Assembly (NCBI RefSeq): GCF_002943525.1
Contig: NZ_CP025394.1
Span: 3,472,001 to 3,536,000, forward strand
Reading direction: 5' to 3'
Source of the DNA: Kitasatospora sp. MMS16-BH015
Lineage (GTDB): Bacteria; Actinomycetota; Actinomycetes; Streptomycetales; Streptomycetaceae
DNA length: 64,000 nt
Made by a program: the position numbers and the translations under genes. Under the pieces are notes generated by a model that was given only the letters and a program-made list of their open reading frames with translations, was not told where the DNA came from and did no database searches. Below are positions 19,630-31,712 of the stretch, piece after piece (the first letter of the stretch is position 1; the number at the start of each line of letters is the position of its first letter).

Positions 19630-20132
19630 GCCCACTCCCCCTGGAACTCGTGCGAGTCGCGGGGCAGTACCTTGCGCAGCGTCGCGATCCCGCGCGCCGC
19701 GTGGCTGCGCACCGTGCTCTCGGGCATCTTGAGCAGATCGGCGGTGGTCGCCACGCTCAGGTCCTCCCAGTACCGCAGCACCAGCACCGCGCGCTGCTTC
19801 ACCGGCAGCGCGGCCAGTGCGGCGCGCACGGCGAAGCCGACCACCGCGTCGTGCTCGGCCGCCACCACCTCGGGCACCTCGGCGAAGGCCTGCTCGCGGC
19901 GCCAGAACCGCCGCCGCGAGGAGATGAACGTGTTCACCATCGTCCGCCGCGCGTAGGCGTCGACGTTGTCCAGCCCCTTCAGCCGCCGCCAGCCCAGGAT
20001 CACCTTCACCAGCGTGGCCTGCACCAGGTCCTCCGCCTCGTGCCGGTCCCCGCACAGCAGGTACGCACTCCGGTACAGCGCCTGCTGCCGGGCCGCCACG
20101 AAGGCCTGGATCTCTCCCTCGTCCCGCTCCAT
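19626..20132 (-). CDS. RNA polymerase ECF sigma factor, SigE-like family
   Basis: 168 residues with sigma region 2 (AYLLCGDRHEAEDLVQATLVK, split around residues 24-43) and region 4 helix-turn-helix (LSVATTADLLKMPESTVRSH, about 135-154). The FVAARQQALYRSAYLLCGD start is typical of the actinobacterial SigE-family ECF group whose partners are membrane proteins. ATG at 20132 is chosen; the ribosome-binding GGAGGG abuts it unusually closely, and a GTG eight codons upstream is an alternative. Probably regulates its own coupled partner and unknown envelope genes. Confidence 0.88.
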   Translation of the reverse strand: MERDEGEIQAFVAARQQALYRSAYLLCGDRHEAEDLVQATLVKVILGWRRLKGLDNVDAYARRTMVNTFISSRRRFWRREQAFAEVPEVVAAEHDAVVGFAVRAALAALPVKQRAVLVLRYWEDLSVATTADLLKMPESTVRSHAARGIATLRKVLPRDSHEFQGEWA

Positions 20133-20215
20133 CCCTCCCCCATCGTTCCGGGCCACCCGACGGCCGGCCTCGCCCCTACAGTGCGCCGGGCCCCGGGCCG
20201 CGTTGCAGCTCCCGG

Positions 20216-21523
20216 TCAGGACGTGCGGATCGCCTCGGCGGCGGTGCCCGGCGCCCCGGCCGCGGGGCCGGGGGTGACCGGGCGGCGCAGCGCCCAGAGC
20301 ATGGCCAGGGCGGTGGCGGCCGGGCCGGCCGCGAAGGCCAGGCAGACGCGGGTGGCGATGGGGCCGGGGGCGAGCGTGACGGCGGCCAGGACGGCGCTGC
20401 CGAGCACCCAGCTGAGGAGCTGGGCGCGGTGGCGGTGGCGGACGATCAGCGCCTGGCCGAGGACCATGCCGAGCAGGTAGCCGAAGGTGCCCAGGACGAG
20501 CCAGAGGAAGTCGAGGCGGGTGAGCACGCGGGGGGCGGCGAAGAGCAGGTGGATCAGCCAGGGGCCGAGCACCACGGCCGGCAGGCCGATCAGGGCGGAG
20601 AGGGCCGCCACGGCCAGGCAGGCCTTGCGGAGCATCCGGCGGAAGGCCTCGTGCCGGCCCTCCGCCGCCGCGCCGGCCAGGCCGGAGAGCAGTGAGGCCT
20701 GCAGGGCGCCGAAGACGAAGATCGGCACCCGGGCCAGCACCAGCGCGCTGAGCAGCGCCGCGACCAGGTCGACCTGGCTGGGTTCGAGCAGCTGGATGGA
20801 GAGCACGGCCGCGCTGACCATCCACTGCGCGAGCAGCGTGGAGCAGATCAACAGGCCGAGCCCGCCGACCAGTTCGGGCCAGGCGATGGGTGGCCCCGGC
20901 CGCCCGGCGGCGCGCAGCGCGGCGGGCAGGGTGGCGGCCAGCGAGACCAGCGGGGCGAGGGTGAGGATCAGGCTGAAGGCGAGCGCGGAGTGCAGGCCGG
21001 CCAGCGAGCAGCCGAAGGCCAGCACGATCCGCAGCACCCCGTCCACGGCCAGCTGGGTGCCGTAGGCGGTGAACAGGCCGAGCCCGGCCAGCAGGCCCCG
21101 GCTGAGGTAGCAGAAGGCCATCGTGACGAAGGCCCCGGCCAGCGCGGCGACCAGCTGGCGGTCGCCGTGGAAGAGCAGCCGGGCCAGGGGCCCGGCGAAG
21201 ACCGCGAGCAGGCCCACCACCACGGCCAGGATGCCGCCGGTGAGCAGCAGGGCCCGCCGCAGCACCGGCGCCGAGCCCTCGCCCCGCACGGTGCGGGCGG
21301 CGACGATCCGGGTGAGCTCCTGCTCGATCGGGAAGAACAGGCCGATGCCCACCGACATCACGATGGTCCAGAGCACCGAGACCCCGGCCATGGCCTGGGT
21401 GGTCAGGCTGTGCCCGGCCACCGCCAGGTGGAGGTACGAGGCGGCGCCGAGCACCACGGTGCCCCCGGCGACCATCTGGGTGCCGGGGGGCAGGGCGGCG
21501 GCGAGCCGGGTTATCGGCTTCAT
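20216..21523 (-). CDS. Polytopic membrane protein, probable polysaccharide or lipid-linked glycan flippase
   Basis: About 435 residues, overwhelmingly hydrophobic with roughly 12 predicted membrane helices and few charges between them. This is the size and layout of MATE/Wzx-type exporters of lipid-linked sugars. The start is uncertain: ATG at 21523 (MKPITRLAAALPPG) or a TTG four codons upstream; neither has a strong ribosome site. It lies directly downstream of two glycosyltransferases and a DUF2304 gene, which supports a glycan export role. Family assignment rests on topology and context, not on a diagnostic motif. Confidence 0.7.
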   Translation of the reverse strand: MKPITRLAAALPPGTQMVAGGTVVLGAASYLHLAVAGHSLTTQAMAGVSVLWTIVMSVGIGLFFPIEQELTRIVAARTVRGEGSAPVLRRALLLTGGILAVVVGLLAVFAGPLARLLFHGDRQLVAALAGAFVTMAFCYLSRGLLAGLGLFTAYGTQLAVDGVLRIVLAFGCSLAGLHSALAFSLILTLAPLVSLAATLPAALRAAGRPGPPIAWPELVGGLGLLICSTLLAQWMVSAAVLSIQLLEPSQVDLVAALLSALVLARVPIFVFGALQASLLSGLAGAAAEGRHEAFRRMLRKACLAVAALSALIGLPAVVLGPWLIHLLFAAPRVLTRLDFLWLVLGTFGYLLGMVLGQALIVRHRHRAQLLSWVLGSAVLAAVTLAPGPIATRVCLAFAAGPAATALAMLWALRRPVTPGPAAGAPGTAAEAIRTS

Positions 21524-21554
21524 AGGTCGGTCCAAGGTCTAGGGCGGACAGGCC

Positions 21555-22439
21555 CTAACGGGCGGCGTGGCGGAGCATCGCGGAGACGCCGGGGCGGCCC
21601 GCGTGCCGGGCGGCGCCGGGGAGCAGGGTGAGGGCGTGCAGGCGGGAGGAGAGGTGGAGCCGGGCCACTTTGGCGGCCTGGGGCCAGCCGAAGGCCTCCA
21701 GTCGGTCGGCCGTCTCCAGGAAGAAGCGCTTGGCCTCCTCGAAGCGGTGGCCGGTGTAGGCCTTGGCGGAGGACTCGCTCTCGGCGTGCCGGCGGTAGCT
21801 GAAGCAGACCTCGGGGGTGGTGGCCAGGGTCTCCCCCGCGACCAGCAGGTCGATCACCAGGGCGAGGTCCTGGATGACGCCGAGGTCGGCCCGGAAGCCG
21901 TACCGGCGGACGGCGTCGAGGCGCCAGCAGATCGAGGGGAAGTAGAGCCAGTTGCCGCGCAGCAGGCTCACCGCGAGCTCCTCGCCACCGAGCAGCGCCC
22001 GGCCGGGGCCCTTGGGGGCGTAGAGCTTGCGCTTGGTGCGGTCGGCGAGGGTGTCGTACGGGAGGCCGTCGCTGCCGATCACCTCGACGCCGGGCTGGAT
22101 CATCGCGGCCTCGGGCTCGCGGTCGGCGGTGGCCCGCACCACGTCCAGGTAGGACGGGCGCATCAGGTCGTCGCAGCCCATCAGCACCACGTACTCGGCC
22201 TCGGCCAGCTCCAGGCAGCGGTTGAAGTTGCCGGTGACGCCGAGGTTGCGCTCGTTGCGGAAGTACCGGACCCGGGGGTCGGCCAGCGCCTCGAACCACT
22301 CGGGCACGCCCGGCTCGCGGCCGTCGTCCACGACGGTCAGCCGCCAGTCCGCCCCGTTCTGGGCGAGCACGCTGCGCACGGCGGCCTGCATCTGGGCGAA
22401 GTCGCCGTAGTACGGCATGGTGATCTCGAAGCGGTGCAT
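21555..22439 (-). CDS. Glycosyltransferase family 2 (GT-A fold)
   Basis: 294 residues with a GT2 N-terminal domain: FEITMPYYGDFAQMQAAVRS, the nucleotide-sugar motif VVDDG at 36-40, and an acidic metal-binding motif CDDL at 89-92, followed by a region with ICWRLDAVRRYGF. No membrane helix is evident, so it probably acts on the cytoplasmic face, adding a sugar to a lipid-linked intermediate. The donor may be dTDP-L-rhamnose, given the adjacent rml genes, but this is inferred only from position. Confidence 0.88.
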   Translation of the reverse strand: MHRFEITMPYYGDFAQMQAAVRSVLAQNGADWRLTVVDDGREPGVPEWFEALADPRVRYFRNERNLGVTGNFNRCLELAEAEYVVLMGCDDLMRPSYLDVVRATADREPEAAMIQPGVEVIGSDGLPYDTLADRTKRKLYAPKGPGRALLGGEELAVSLLRGNWLYFPSICWRLDAVRRYGFRADLGVIQDLALVIDLLVAGETLATTPEVCFSYRRHAESESSAKAYTGHRFEEAKRFFLETADRLEAFGWPQAAKVARLHLSSRLHALTLLPGAARHAGRPGVSAMLRHAAR

Positions 22440-22443
22440 CTGC

Positions 22444-23250
22444 TCAGACCTCGGCCTCGGCCGCGTACTCGGCCGCGTAGCGGGCCGGGCGGGCGGCGAA
22501 GGCGGTGTAGTACGAGGAGCCGGGGGCGAGCTCGCGCAGGTCGCGGGGGATCCGGCGGATCATCGCGAGCAGCAGCACCAGCCCGGCGCGGACCAGGTAG
22601 ATGGTGGCCTTGACCGGCGAGGCGCTGGGCCGGCCGGTGGTGCGGGCGCGCATGGCGACCGGCACCTGGCGGACGGTGAACCCGCAGCGGGCGGCGCCGA
22701 CCAGGCTCTCCACGGTGTCGCCGAGGTACTCGACGGGGTACCAGCGGGCGAAGAACTCGATCAGCGGCCGGTTGCAGGCCCGGAAGCCGGAGGTGGTGTC
22801 GGTGAGCTTGGCGCCGGTGATCCGGGAGAGCACGGCGGAGAGCAGCCGCATCGCCCAGCGGCGCGGGCCGCGGGCCTGGTACTCGCCCTCGCCGGCGAAC
22901 CGGGCGCCGATCACCAGGTCGGCCTCGGTGAGCTTCTCGAGCAGGGCGGGCACGTAGGAGGGGTCGTGCTGGCCGTCGGCGTCCACCTGGATGGCCACGT
23001 CGTAGCCGTGCAGCTGGGCGTAGCGGTAGCCCAGCCGCATCGCGCCGCCGACGCCGAGGTTGTACGGCAGCCGGGCCACGGCGGAGCCGGCCGCGGCCGC
23101 CACCTCGGCGGTGCGGTCGGTGGAGCCGTCGTCGACCACCAGGGTGTCCACGTACGGGAGCTGGCGCTTGATCTCGCCGAGCACGCCGGGCAGGCCGTCG
23201 GCCTCGTTCCAGGCCGGGAGGATGATCAGGATGCGGCGGGCGCCGGTCAT
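22444..23250 (-). CDS. Glycosyltransferase family 2, polyprenyl-phosphate sugar transferase type
   Basis: 268 residues. Motifs in order: ILPAWNEADGLPGVL, VDDGSTD (39-45), the metal-binding DADGQHD near residue 89, and a hydrophobic segment near residue 220. It resembles dolichol/polyprenyl-phosphate mannosyl- or glucosyltransferases. Its ATG overlaps the upstream DUF2304 stop (ATGA at 23247-23250), and GT2 plus DUF2304 pairs recur in envelope glycan loci. The likely product is a polyprenyl-phosphate-linked sugar donor for reactions outside the membrane. Confidence 0.88.
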   Translation of the reverse strand: MTGARRILIILPAWNEADGLPGVLGEIKRQLPYVDTLVVDDGSTDRTAEVAAAAGSAVARLPYNLGVGGAMRLGYRYAQLHGYDVAIQVDADGQHDPSYVPALLEKLTEADLVIGARFAGEGEYQARGPRRWAMRLLSAVLSRITGAKLTDTTSGFRACNRPLIEFFARWYPVEYLGDTVESLVGAARCGFTVRQVPVAMRARTTGRPSASPVKATIYLVRAGLVLLLAMIRRIPRDLRELAPGSSYYTAFAARPARYAAEYAAEAEV

Positions 23251-23645
23251 GAGCTGTGCTCCGGGGTGGAGTCGGCCGAGCTGCGCTGCCGGCCGCCGTC
23301 CAGCGGCATGCCCTGCTCGGCGAGGTGGGCGCGGATCAGGGCGACGTCCTCGGCCAGCGTCCTGGTCTCGGCCTCCAGCCGGCTGGCCTCCCAGCTCAGG
23401 TGCAGGCTGACCAGCAGCACCAGGACGAAGCCGGCGAAGAGCACCAGGCTGACCCCGGAGGCGACGCCCAGGCGGCGGGCGGTGGAGTCCAGCAGGTGCG
23501 GGACGAACCCGAGCGGGGCGATCACCAGCCCTATGCTCAGCCAGATCGCCGCGTACTTCTCCCGCAGCTGCTGCCTGCGCAGCAGCTCCAGGATGTAGGC
23601 GAGCACCACGATGCCGGTGATCGAGGTGAGAAAGGAGAGTTGCAC
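23247..23645 (-). CDS. DUF2304 family small membrane protein
   Basis: 132 residues from a GTG at 23645 (MQLSFLTSITGIVVLAYILE). Three membrane segments at about 1-20, 36-53 and 63-85, then a charged coiled-coil-like tail (EASRLEAETRTLAEDVALIR). This layout and the coupling to a GT2 gene match DUF2304. Its role is unknown; an accessory subunit of the polyprenyl-phosphate glycosyltransferase is a reasonable guess. A longer in-frame start upstream is possible but the extension is Pro/Thr-rich and not family-like. Confidence 0.8.
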   Translation of the reverse strand: MQLSFLTSITGIVVLAYILELLRRQQLREKYAAIWLSIGLVIAPLGFVPHLLDSTARRLGVASGVSLVLFAGFVLVLLVSLHLSWEASRLEAETRTLAEDVALIRAHLAEQGMPLDGGRQRSSADSTPEHSS

Positions 23646-23789
23646 TGCCGGTGGCGCCTTCCGTGCGCGGGCGGTCCTCGTGGTGCCAGGCCCCGTGGGT
23701 GCCTGTGGTGTCAACAGCGTAGAGCAGCCCGGGGTGACGCCACGGACGGGTGACGCCACCGTGGTGACGCCACCCGCGCAGCCCCTAGG

Positions 23790-23832
23790 GCTCGTCTTCA
23801 GACCCCCGCCTGCGGGGCGTCTGAAGACGAGC
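23790..23832 (-). terminator. Strong terminator after rmlD
   Basis: Perfect 14-bp inverted repeat (23790-23803 with 23819-23832) with further GC pairing in the loop, starting two bases after the rmlD stop. It ends the rmlBD transcript and insulates the DUF2304-glycosyltransferase unit, which must then have its own promoter between 23646 and 23790. Confidence 0.8.
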
Positions 23833-23833
23833 T

Positions 23834-24697
23834 CTAGCCGAGCAGGTCGGCGAAGGCCGGGCGCCGGAGCGCCTCGGCCAGCGAGTCGCGCCAGGCCGGC
23901 AGCGGGGCGAGGCCGGCCGCCTGCCAGCGGTCGTGGCCGAGCACGCTGTAGCCCGGGCGGGTGGCCGGGCGGGGGAAGGCGGCGGAGCTGGTGGGCTTGA
24001 TCCGGTCGGGGTCGAGCCCGGTCAACTCGTAGGCGGTGCGGGCGAGTTCGTACCAGGTGGCGCTGCCGGTGGCGGTGCCGTGGTAGATCCCGGCCGGGGC
24101 TTCGGCGGCCCGGCCGAGCGCGACCAGCTGTCCAGCGAGGGCCAACGACCAGGTGGGCTGGCCGAGTTGGTCGTCGACCACGTCCAAACTCGGGCGCTGG
24201 GCGGCCAGTTTGAGCATAGTGGCCACGAAGTTGCCGCCGTGCTCACCGTAGAGCCAGGCCGTCCGCACGATGTAGCCGCGCTCCGGCAGGAGTTCGAGCA
24301 CCGCCCGCTCCCCCACCAGCTTGCTGCGCCCGTAGGCGTTCAGCGGGCCGGTGGCGGCGTCCTCCGGGTAGGGCTGCCCGGCGTCGCCCGGCAGCACGTA
24401 GTCGGTGGAGACCTGGATCAGCCGGGCGCCGGTCTGCGCACAGGCCTCGGCCAGGTGGCGAACTCCCGTGCCGTTGACGGCGGTTGCCGCCTCCTCGGCC
24501 GTCTCGGCGCCGTCCACGTCCGTCCAGGCGGCGCAGTTGACCACCACGTCATGGCCGGCCACGGCGGCCCACACCGCCGCCGGGTCGGTGATGTCCAGCG
24601 CACCGCGGTCCAGCGCCGTCACCGGTGCGTCGCCGAGCACCGAGACCACGTCCCGGCCGAGCATCCCGCCCGCGCCGGTCACCAGCCAGGAGGTCAC
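23834..24697 (-). CDS. rfbD: dTDP-4-dehydrorhamnose reductase
   Basis: Last step of dTDP-L-rhamnose synthesis (RmlD): NADPH-dependent reduction of dTDP-4-keto-L-rhamnose. 287 residues with the nucleotide-binding GAGGMLG (8-14), VSTDYV and the catalytic YGRSK (Tyr-x3-Lys). The GTG start at 24697 overlaps the rmlB stop (GTGA at 24694-24697). All four rml enzymes are present within 3.4 kb. Confidence 0.95.
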   Translation of the reverse strand: MTSWLVTGAGGMLGRDVVSVLGDAPVTALDRGALDITDPAAVWAAVAGHDVVVNCAAWTDVDGAETAEEAATAVNGTGVRHLAEACAQTGARLIQVSTDYVLPGDAGQPYPEDAATGPLNAYGRSKLVGERAVLELLPERGYIVRTAWLYGEHGGNFVATMLKLAAQRPSLDVVDDQLGQPTWSLALAGQLVALGRAAEAPAGIYHGTATGSATWYELARTAYELTGLDPDRIKPTSSAAFPRPATRPGYSVLGHDRWQAAGLAPLPAWRDSLAEALRRPAFADLLG

Positions 24698-25668
24698 TTG
24701 AGGCCCGCCTTGGCCTTGAGCGGCTCCCACCAGGCGCGGTTGTCCCGGTACCAGGCGACGGTGGCGGCCAGGCCGTCCGCGAAGGAGACCTGCGGCTCGT
24801 AGCCCAGCTCGGTGCGGATCTTGGTGATGTCCAGCGAGTACCGCAGGTCGTGGCCCTTGCGGTCGGTGACGTGCTCGACCCGCTCCCAGCCGGTGCCGGT
24901 GGCCTCGAGCAGCAGGCCGGTCAGCTCCTTGTTGGTGACCTCGGTGCCGCCGCCGATGTTGTAGACCTCACCGGCGCGGCCGCCGCGCATCACCAGCTCG
25001 ATGCCCCGGCAGTGGTCGGAGACGTGCAGCCAGTCGCGGATGTTGCCGCCGTCGCCGTACAGCGGCACGGTCTTGCCGTCGATCAGGTTGGTGGTGAAGA
25101 GCGGGATGACCTTCTCGGGGAACTGGTAGTACCCGTAGTTGTTGGAGCACCGGGTGACCACCACGTCCATGCCGTGCGTGCGGTGGTAGGCCAGCGCCAG
25201 CAGGTCGGAGGAGGCCTTCGAGGCGGAGTACGGGGAGTTGGGCGCGAGCGGCCACTCCTCCGTCCAGGAGCCTTCGGCGATCGAGCCGTAGACCTCATCG
25301 GTGGAGACGTGGACGAAGCGGCCGACCCCGTGCTTGCGGGCGGCGTCGAGCAGCACCTGGGTGCCGACCACGTTGGTCAGCACGAAGGGCCCGGCCCCCT
25401 CGATCGAGCGGTCCACGTGCGATTCGGCGGCGAAGTGCACGACCACGTCGTGGCCGGCCATCACCTGGTCGACCACCTCCGGGTCGCAGATGTCGCCGCG
25501 GACGAAGGAGTACCCGGGGTGGTCGGCGACCGGCGCGAGGTTGACCTCGACCCCCGAATAGGTGAGTTTGTCCAGCACGGTGATGCGAGCGGAGGCGTCC
25601 GCGCCGAGCAGCGAACGGACGAACTCCGAACCGATGAACCCGGCTCCGCCGGTCACAAGGATGCGCAT
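24694..25668 (-). CDS. rfbB: dTDP-glucose 4,6-dehydratase
   Basis: Second step of dTDP-L-rhamnose synthesis (RmlB). 324 residues: Rossmann motif GGAGFIG (7-13), catalytic Thr-Asp-Glu at 123-125 (VSTDEVYG) and Tyr147-x3-Lys151 (YSASK). Start at ATG 25668 (MRILVTGG), with a possible -10 only nine bases upstream. Divergent from rmlA. Confidence 0.97.
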   Translation of the reverse strand: MRILVTGGAGFIGSEFVRSLLGADASARITVLDKLTYSGVEVNLAPVADHPGYSFVRGDICDPEVVDQVMAGHDVVVHFAAESHVDRSIEGAGPFVLTNVVGTQVLLDAARKHGVGRFVHVSTDEVYGSIAEGSWTEEWPLAPNSPYSASKASSDLLALAYHRTHGMDVVVTRCSNNYGYYQFPEKVIPLFTTNLIDGKTVPLYGDGGNIRDWLHVSDHCRGIELVMRGGRAGEVYNIGGGTEVTNKELTGLLLEATGTGWERVEHVTDRKGHDLRYSLDITKIRTELGYEPQVSFADGLAATVAWYRDNRAWWEPLKAKAGLK

Positions 25669-25677
25669 AGTTCGCGA

Positions 25678-25683
25678 AGTGTA
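25678..25683 (-). promoter_or_regulatory. Candidate -10 box for rmlB, near-leaderless
   Basis: The minus strand reads TACACT, nine bases before the rmlB ATG. Transcription would start at or within two or three bases of the start codon. No clear -35 matches. Confidence 0.4.
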
Positions 25684-25737
25684 CCGCCGCACGGCCAATT
25701 TCCGGGTTCGTCCGGCTACCCGCCGTCATCGCCTGGA

Positions 25738-25743
25738 TAGGCT
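25738..25743 (+). promoter_or_regulatory. Candidate -10 box for rmlA, leaderless
   Basis: TAGGCT lies six bases before the rmlA ATG (25750), placing the transcription start on the ATG itself. The absence of any purine-rich ribosome site upstream of the ATG agrees with a leaderless mRNA. Confidence 0.45.
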
Positions 25744-25749
25744 GCCGCC

Positions 25750-26640
25750 ATGCGAGGAATTCTGCTGGCCGGTGGGACCGGCTCGCGGCTCTGGCCGCTG
25801 ACCCGCGCGGTGTCGAAGCAACTGCTCCCGGTCTTCGACAAGCCGATGATCTACTACCCGCTCTCCACCCTGGTGATGGCCGGGATCAGCGAGATCCTGA
25901 TCATCACCACCCCCGAGGACCAGGAGCAGTTCCGCCGGCTCCTCGGCGACGGCTCGCAGTTGGGGCTGCGCCTGGAGTACGCGGTGCAGGAGCGGCCCGA
26001 GGGCATCGCCCAGGCCTTCGTGCTGGGCGCCGAGTTCATCGGCACCGAGGGGGTGGCGCTGATCCTGGGCGACAACATCTTCCACGGCAGCGGCCTGGGC
26101 ACCCGGCTGGCCGAGCACACCGACGAGAAGGGGGGCCGGGTCTTCGCCTACCCGGTGGCCGACCCGCGCGCCTACGGGGTGGTCGAGTTCGACGCCGAGG
26201 GCACCGTGCTCTCGATCGAGGAGAAGCCCGAGAGCCCCAAGTCCCGGTACGCGGTGCCCGGGCTGTACTTCTACGACAACCGCGTGGTGGAGATCGCCCG
26301 GGCCCTGGAGCCCAGCGCCCGGGGCGAGTTGGAGATCACCGCGGTCAACGACGCCTACCTGCGCCGGGGCGAGCTGCACGTCACCAAGCTCGACCGGGGC
26401 ACCGCCTGGCTGGACACCGGCACCTTCGTCTCGATGGTGCAGGCCTCCGAGTTCGTCCGGGTGATCGAGGAGCGCCAGGGCTTCAAGATCGGCTGCCTGG
26501 AGGAGACCGCCTGGCGGGCCGGCCTGATCGACGACGACCGGCTGCGCGAGCTCGCCGAGCCGCTGCTCAAGAGCGGCTACGGCCGCTACCTGCTGGACCT
26601 GCTGGCCGAGAAGGCCCAGAACGAGGAGAACGTCCGTTGA
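25750..26640 (+). CDS. rfbA: Glucose-1-phosphate thymidylyltransferase
   Basis: First step of dTDP-L-rhamnose synthesis (RmlA): dTTP plus glucose-1-phosphate to dTDP-glucose. 296 residues with the nucleotide motif [11 protein letters not shown] (8-18), [16 protein letters not shown], and the metal-binding GDNIFHG. Starts divergent to rmlB and runs into rmlC with overlapping stop and start codons. Confidence 0.97.
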   Translation: MRGILLAGGTGSRLWPLTRAVSKQLLPVFDKPMIYYPLSTLVMAGISEILIITTPEDQEQFRRLLGDGSQLGLRLEYAVQERPEGIAQAFVLGAEFIGTEGVALILGDNIFHGSGLGTRLAEHTDEKGGRVFAYPVADPRAYGVVEFDAEGTVLSIEEKPESPKSRYAVPGLYFYDNRVVEIARALEPSARGELEITAVNDAYLRRGELHVTKLDRGTAWLDTGTFVSMVQASEFVRVIEERQGFKIGCLEETAWRAGLIDDDRLRELAEPLLKSGYGRYLLDLLAEKAQNEENVR

Positions 26641-27233
26641 AGTTCCGCGAGTTGAGCATCCCGGGGGCCTTCGAGATCACCCCGCAGCAGCACGGCGACC
26701 CGCGCGGACTCTTCATGGAGTGGTACCGCCACGACCGCCTCGCCGAGGTGGTCGGCCACCCGCTGCGCCTGGCCCAGGGCAACCTCTCGGTCTCGGCCAA
26801 GGACGTGGTGCGCGGCATCCACTTCGCCGACACCCCGCCCAGCCAGGCCAAGTACGTCTCCTGCGTGCGCGGCGCGGTGCTCGACGTGGTGGTGGACATC
26901 CGGGTCGGCTCGCCGACCTTCGGCCGCTGGGAGTTCGTCCGGCTCGACGACGTGGACCGCCGCTCGGTGTACGTGCCGGAGGGCTTCGGCCACGGCTTCT
27001 GCGCGCTGACCGACGACGCCACCCTGCACTACGTCTGCTCCGAGACCTACAACCCCACCGGCGAGCACGCGGTGCACCCGCTCGACCCGGACCTGGCCAT
27101 CGAGTGGCCCACCGAGGTGCCGCAGCTCTCGGCCCGGGACGACGCCGCGCCCACCCTGGCCGAGGCGCTCAGCGCCGGCCTGCTGCCCTCCTACGAGGAG
27201 TGCGTGAAGTACACCGAGTCGCTGAAGGTCTGA
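26637..27233 (+). CDS. rfbC: dTDP-4-dehydrorhamnose 3,5-epimerase
   Basis: RmlC, third step of the pathway. 198 residues with the cupin active-site motif RGIHF (His62) and [10 protein letters not shown]. The start is TTG at 26637, overlapping the rmlA stop (TTGA), with GAGGAG eight bases upstream, so the unusual codon is well supported. Confidence 0.96.
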   Translation: MKFRELSIPGAFEITPQQHGDPRGLFMEWYRHDRLAEVVGHPLRLAQGNLSVSAKDVVRGIHFADTPPSQAKYVSCVRGAVLDVVVDIRVGSPTFGRWEFVRLDDVDRRSVYVPEGFGHGFCALTDDATLHYVCSETYNPTGEHAVHPLDPDLAIEWPTEVPQLSARDDAAPTLAEALSAGLLPSYEECVKYTESLKV

Positions 27234-27240
27234 CAACGCC

Positions 27241-27293
27241 AGAGGGCCCGCCCCCTCCACCGTCCTGACGGACGGGGAAGGAGCGGGCCCTCT
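27241..27293. terminator. Bidirectional terminator between rmlC and tuf
   Basis: Perfect 11-bp outer stem (27241-27251 with 27283-27293) enclosing further GC-rich pairing, between convergent genes and seven bases after the rmlC stop. Confidence 0.75.
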
Positions 27294-27335
27294 GTTGGTC
27301 AGACTGAGCCGGAGCCAGTCAGAACCTCAAGGAAA

Positions 27336-28529
<1,194 letters not shown>

Positions 28530-28647
28530 TGCAGTCCTCCTGAGGACAGTTCTGTACGCCGTGCTGACGTCAGTTGGTCTTTGATCGGGTTGGGCACGGG
28601 CCACCGGTTGGCGACCCGCACCGTCCCGCGGTTTGGGCGGAGGAGAC

Positions 28648-28674
28648 CCGGGGGAATCGCGTGGATTCCCCCGG
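28648..28674 (-). promoter_or_regulatory. Hairpin in the fusA-tuf gap
   Basis: Perfect 11-bp inverted repeat (28648-28658 with 28664-28674). Upstream in the minus direction, TAGGCT at 28688-28693 could be a -10 for a tuf-specific promoter, placing the hairpin in the tuf leader. EF-Tu is needed in excess over EF-G, so an internal promoter here is plausible. Confidence 0.4.
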
Positions 28675-28722
28675 TTCGCCTCCTAATAGCCTAGAGGTTG
28701 TGAAACGTCCCGATTACGGGAG

Positions 28723-30828
<2,106 letters not shown>

Positions 30829-30867
30829 GGTGGCTCGTTCTCTCTCTGTCTAGTGACGGGGTTCGGA

Positions 30868-31338
30868 CTACCAGCGGTAGTGCGCGAAGGCCTTGTTGGA
30901 CTCGGCCATCTTGTGGGTGTCCTCGCGACGCTTCACGGAAGCACCGAGGCCGTTGCTGGCGTCGAGGATCTCGTTGAGCAGACGCTCGGTCATGGTCTTC
31001 TCGCGACGGGCGCGGGAGTAACCGACGAGCCAGCGGAGCGCCAGGGTGTTGGCGCGGCCCGGACGGACCTCGACCGGCACCTGGTAGGTGGCGCCACCGA
31101 CGCGGCGGGACTTGACCTCGAGGGTCGGCTTGACGTTCTCGAGCGCGCGCTTGAGGGCGACCACGGGGTCGGCACCGGTCTTCTCGCGGACGCCCTCGAG
31201 GGCGCCGTACACGATCCGCTCGGCGGTGGAGCGCTTGCCGTGCAGCAGGATCTTGTTGACCAGCGAGGTGACGAGCGGCGAGCCGTAGACCGGGTCGATG
31301 ATGACCGGGCGCTTCGGGGCAGGACCCTTACGAGGCAT
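30868..31338 (-). CDS. rpsG: 30S ribosomal protein S7
   Basis: Nucleates assembly of the 30S head and in E. coli autoregulates the str operon. 156 residues with [20 protein letters not shown] and ending [12 protein letters not shown]. The ATG lies two bases after the rpsL stop, so the pair is probably translationally coupled. Confidence 0.98.
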   Translation of the reverse strand: MPRKGPAPKRPVIIDPVYGSPLVTSLVNKILLHGKRSTAERIVYGALEGVREKTGADPVVALKRALENVKPTLEVKSRRVGGATYQVPVEVRPGRANTLALRWLVGYSRARREKTMTERLLNEILDASNGLGASVKRREDTHKMAESNKAFAHYRW

Positions 31339-31340
31339 TC

Positions 31341-31712
31341 TTACTTCTCCTTCTTGGCGCCGTAGCGGCTACGAGCCTGCTTGCGGTTCTTGACACCCTG
31401 GGTGTCGAGCGAACCGCGGATGATCTTGTAGCGGACACCAGGAAGGTCCTTCACACGGCCACCGCGGACCAGCACGATGGAGTGCTCCTGCAGGTTGTGG
31501 CCCTCGCCCGGAATGTAGGCGGTGACCTCGATCCCGCTGGTGAGGCGCACACGGGCCACCTTACGAAGCGCGGAGTTCGGCTTCTTCGGGGTGGTGGTGT
31601 ACACACGCGTGCAAACGCCACGGCGCTGGGGGGAGCCCTTCAGCGCGGGCGTCTTGTTCTTCTCGACCTTGTCCTGCCGGCCCTTTCGGACCAGCTGCTG
31701 GATCGTAGGCAC
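31341..31712 (-). CDS. rpsL: 30S ribosomal protein S12
   Basis: Decoding-centre protein. 123 residues from a GTG at 31712 ([15 protein letters not shown]), with GGAG upstream. Lys43 ([11 protein letters not shown]) and Lys88 (RVKDLPGVR) are both the wild-type residues associated with streptomycin sensitivity. Longer in-frame extensions upstream are rejected since they cover the leader. Confidence 0.98.
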   Translation of the reverse strand: MPTIQQLVRKGRQDKVEKNKTPALKGSPQRRGVCTRVYTTTPKKPNSALRKVARVRLTSGIEVTAYIPGEGHNLQEHSIVLVRGGRVKDLPGVRYKIIRGSLDTQGVKNRKQARSRYGAKKEK

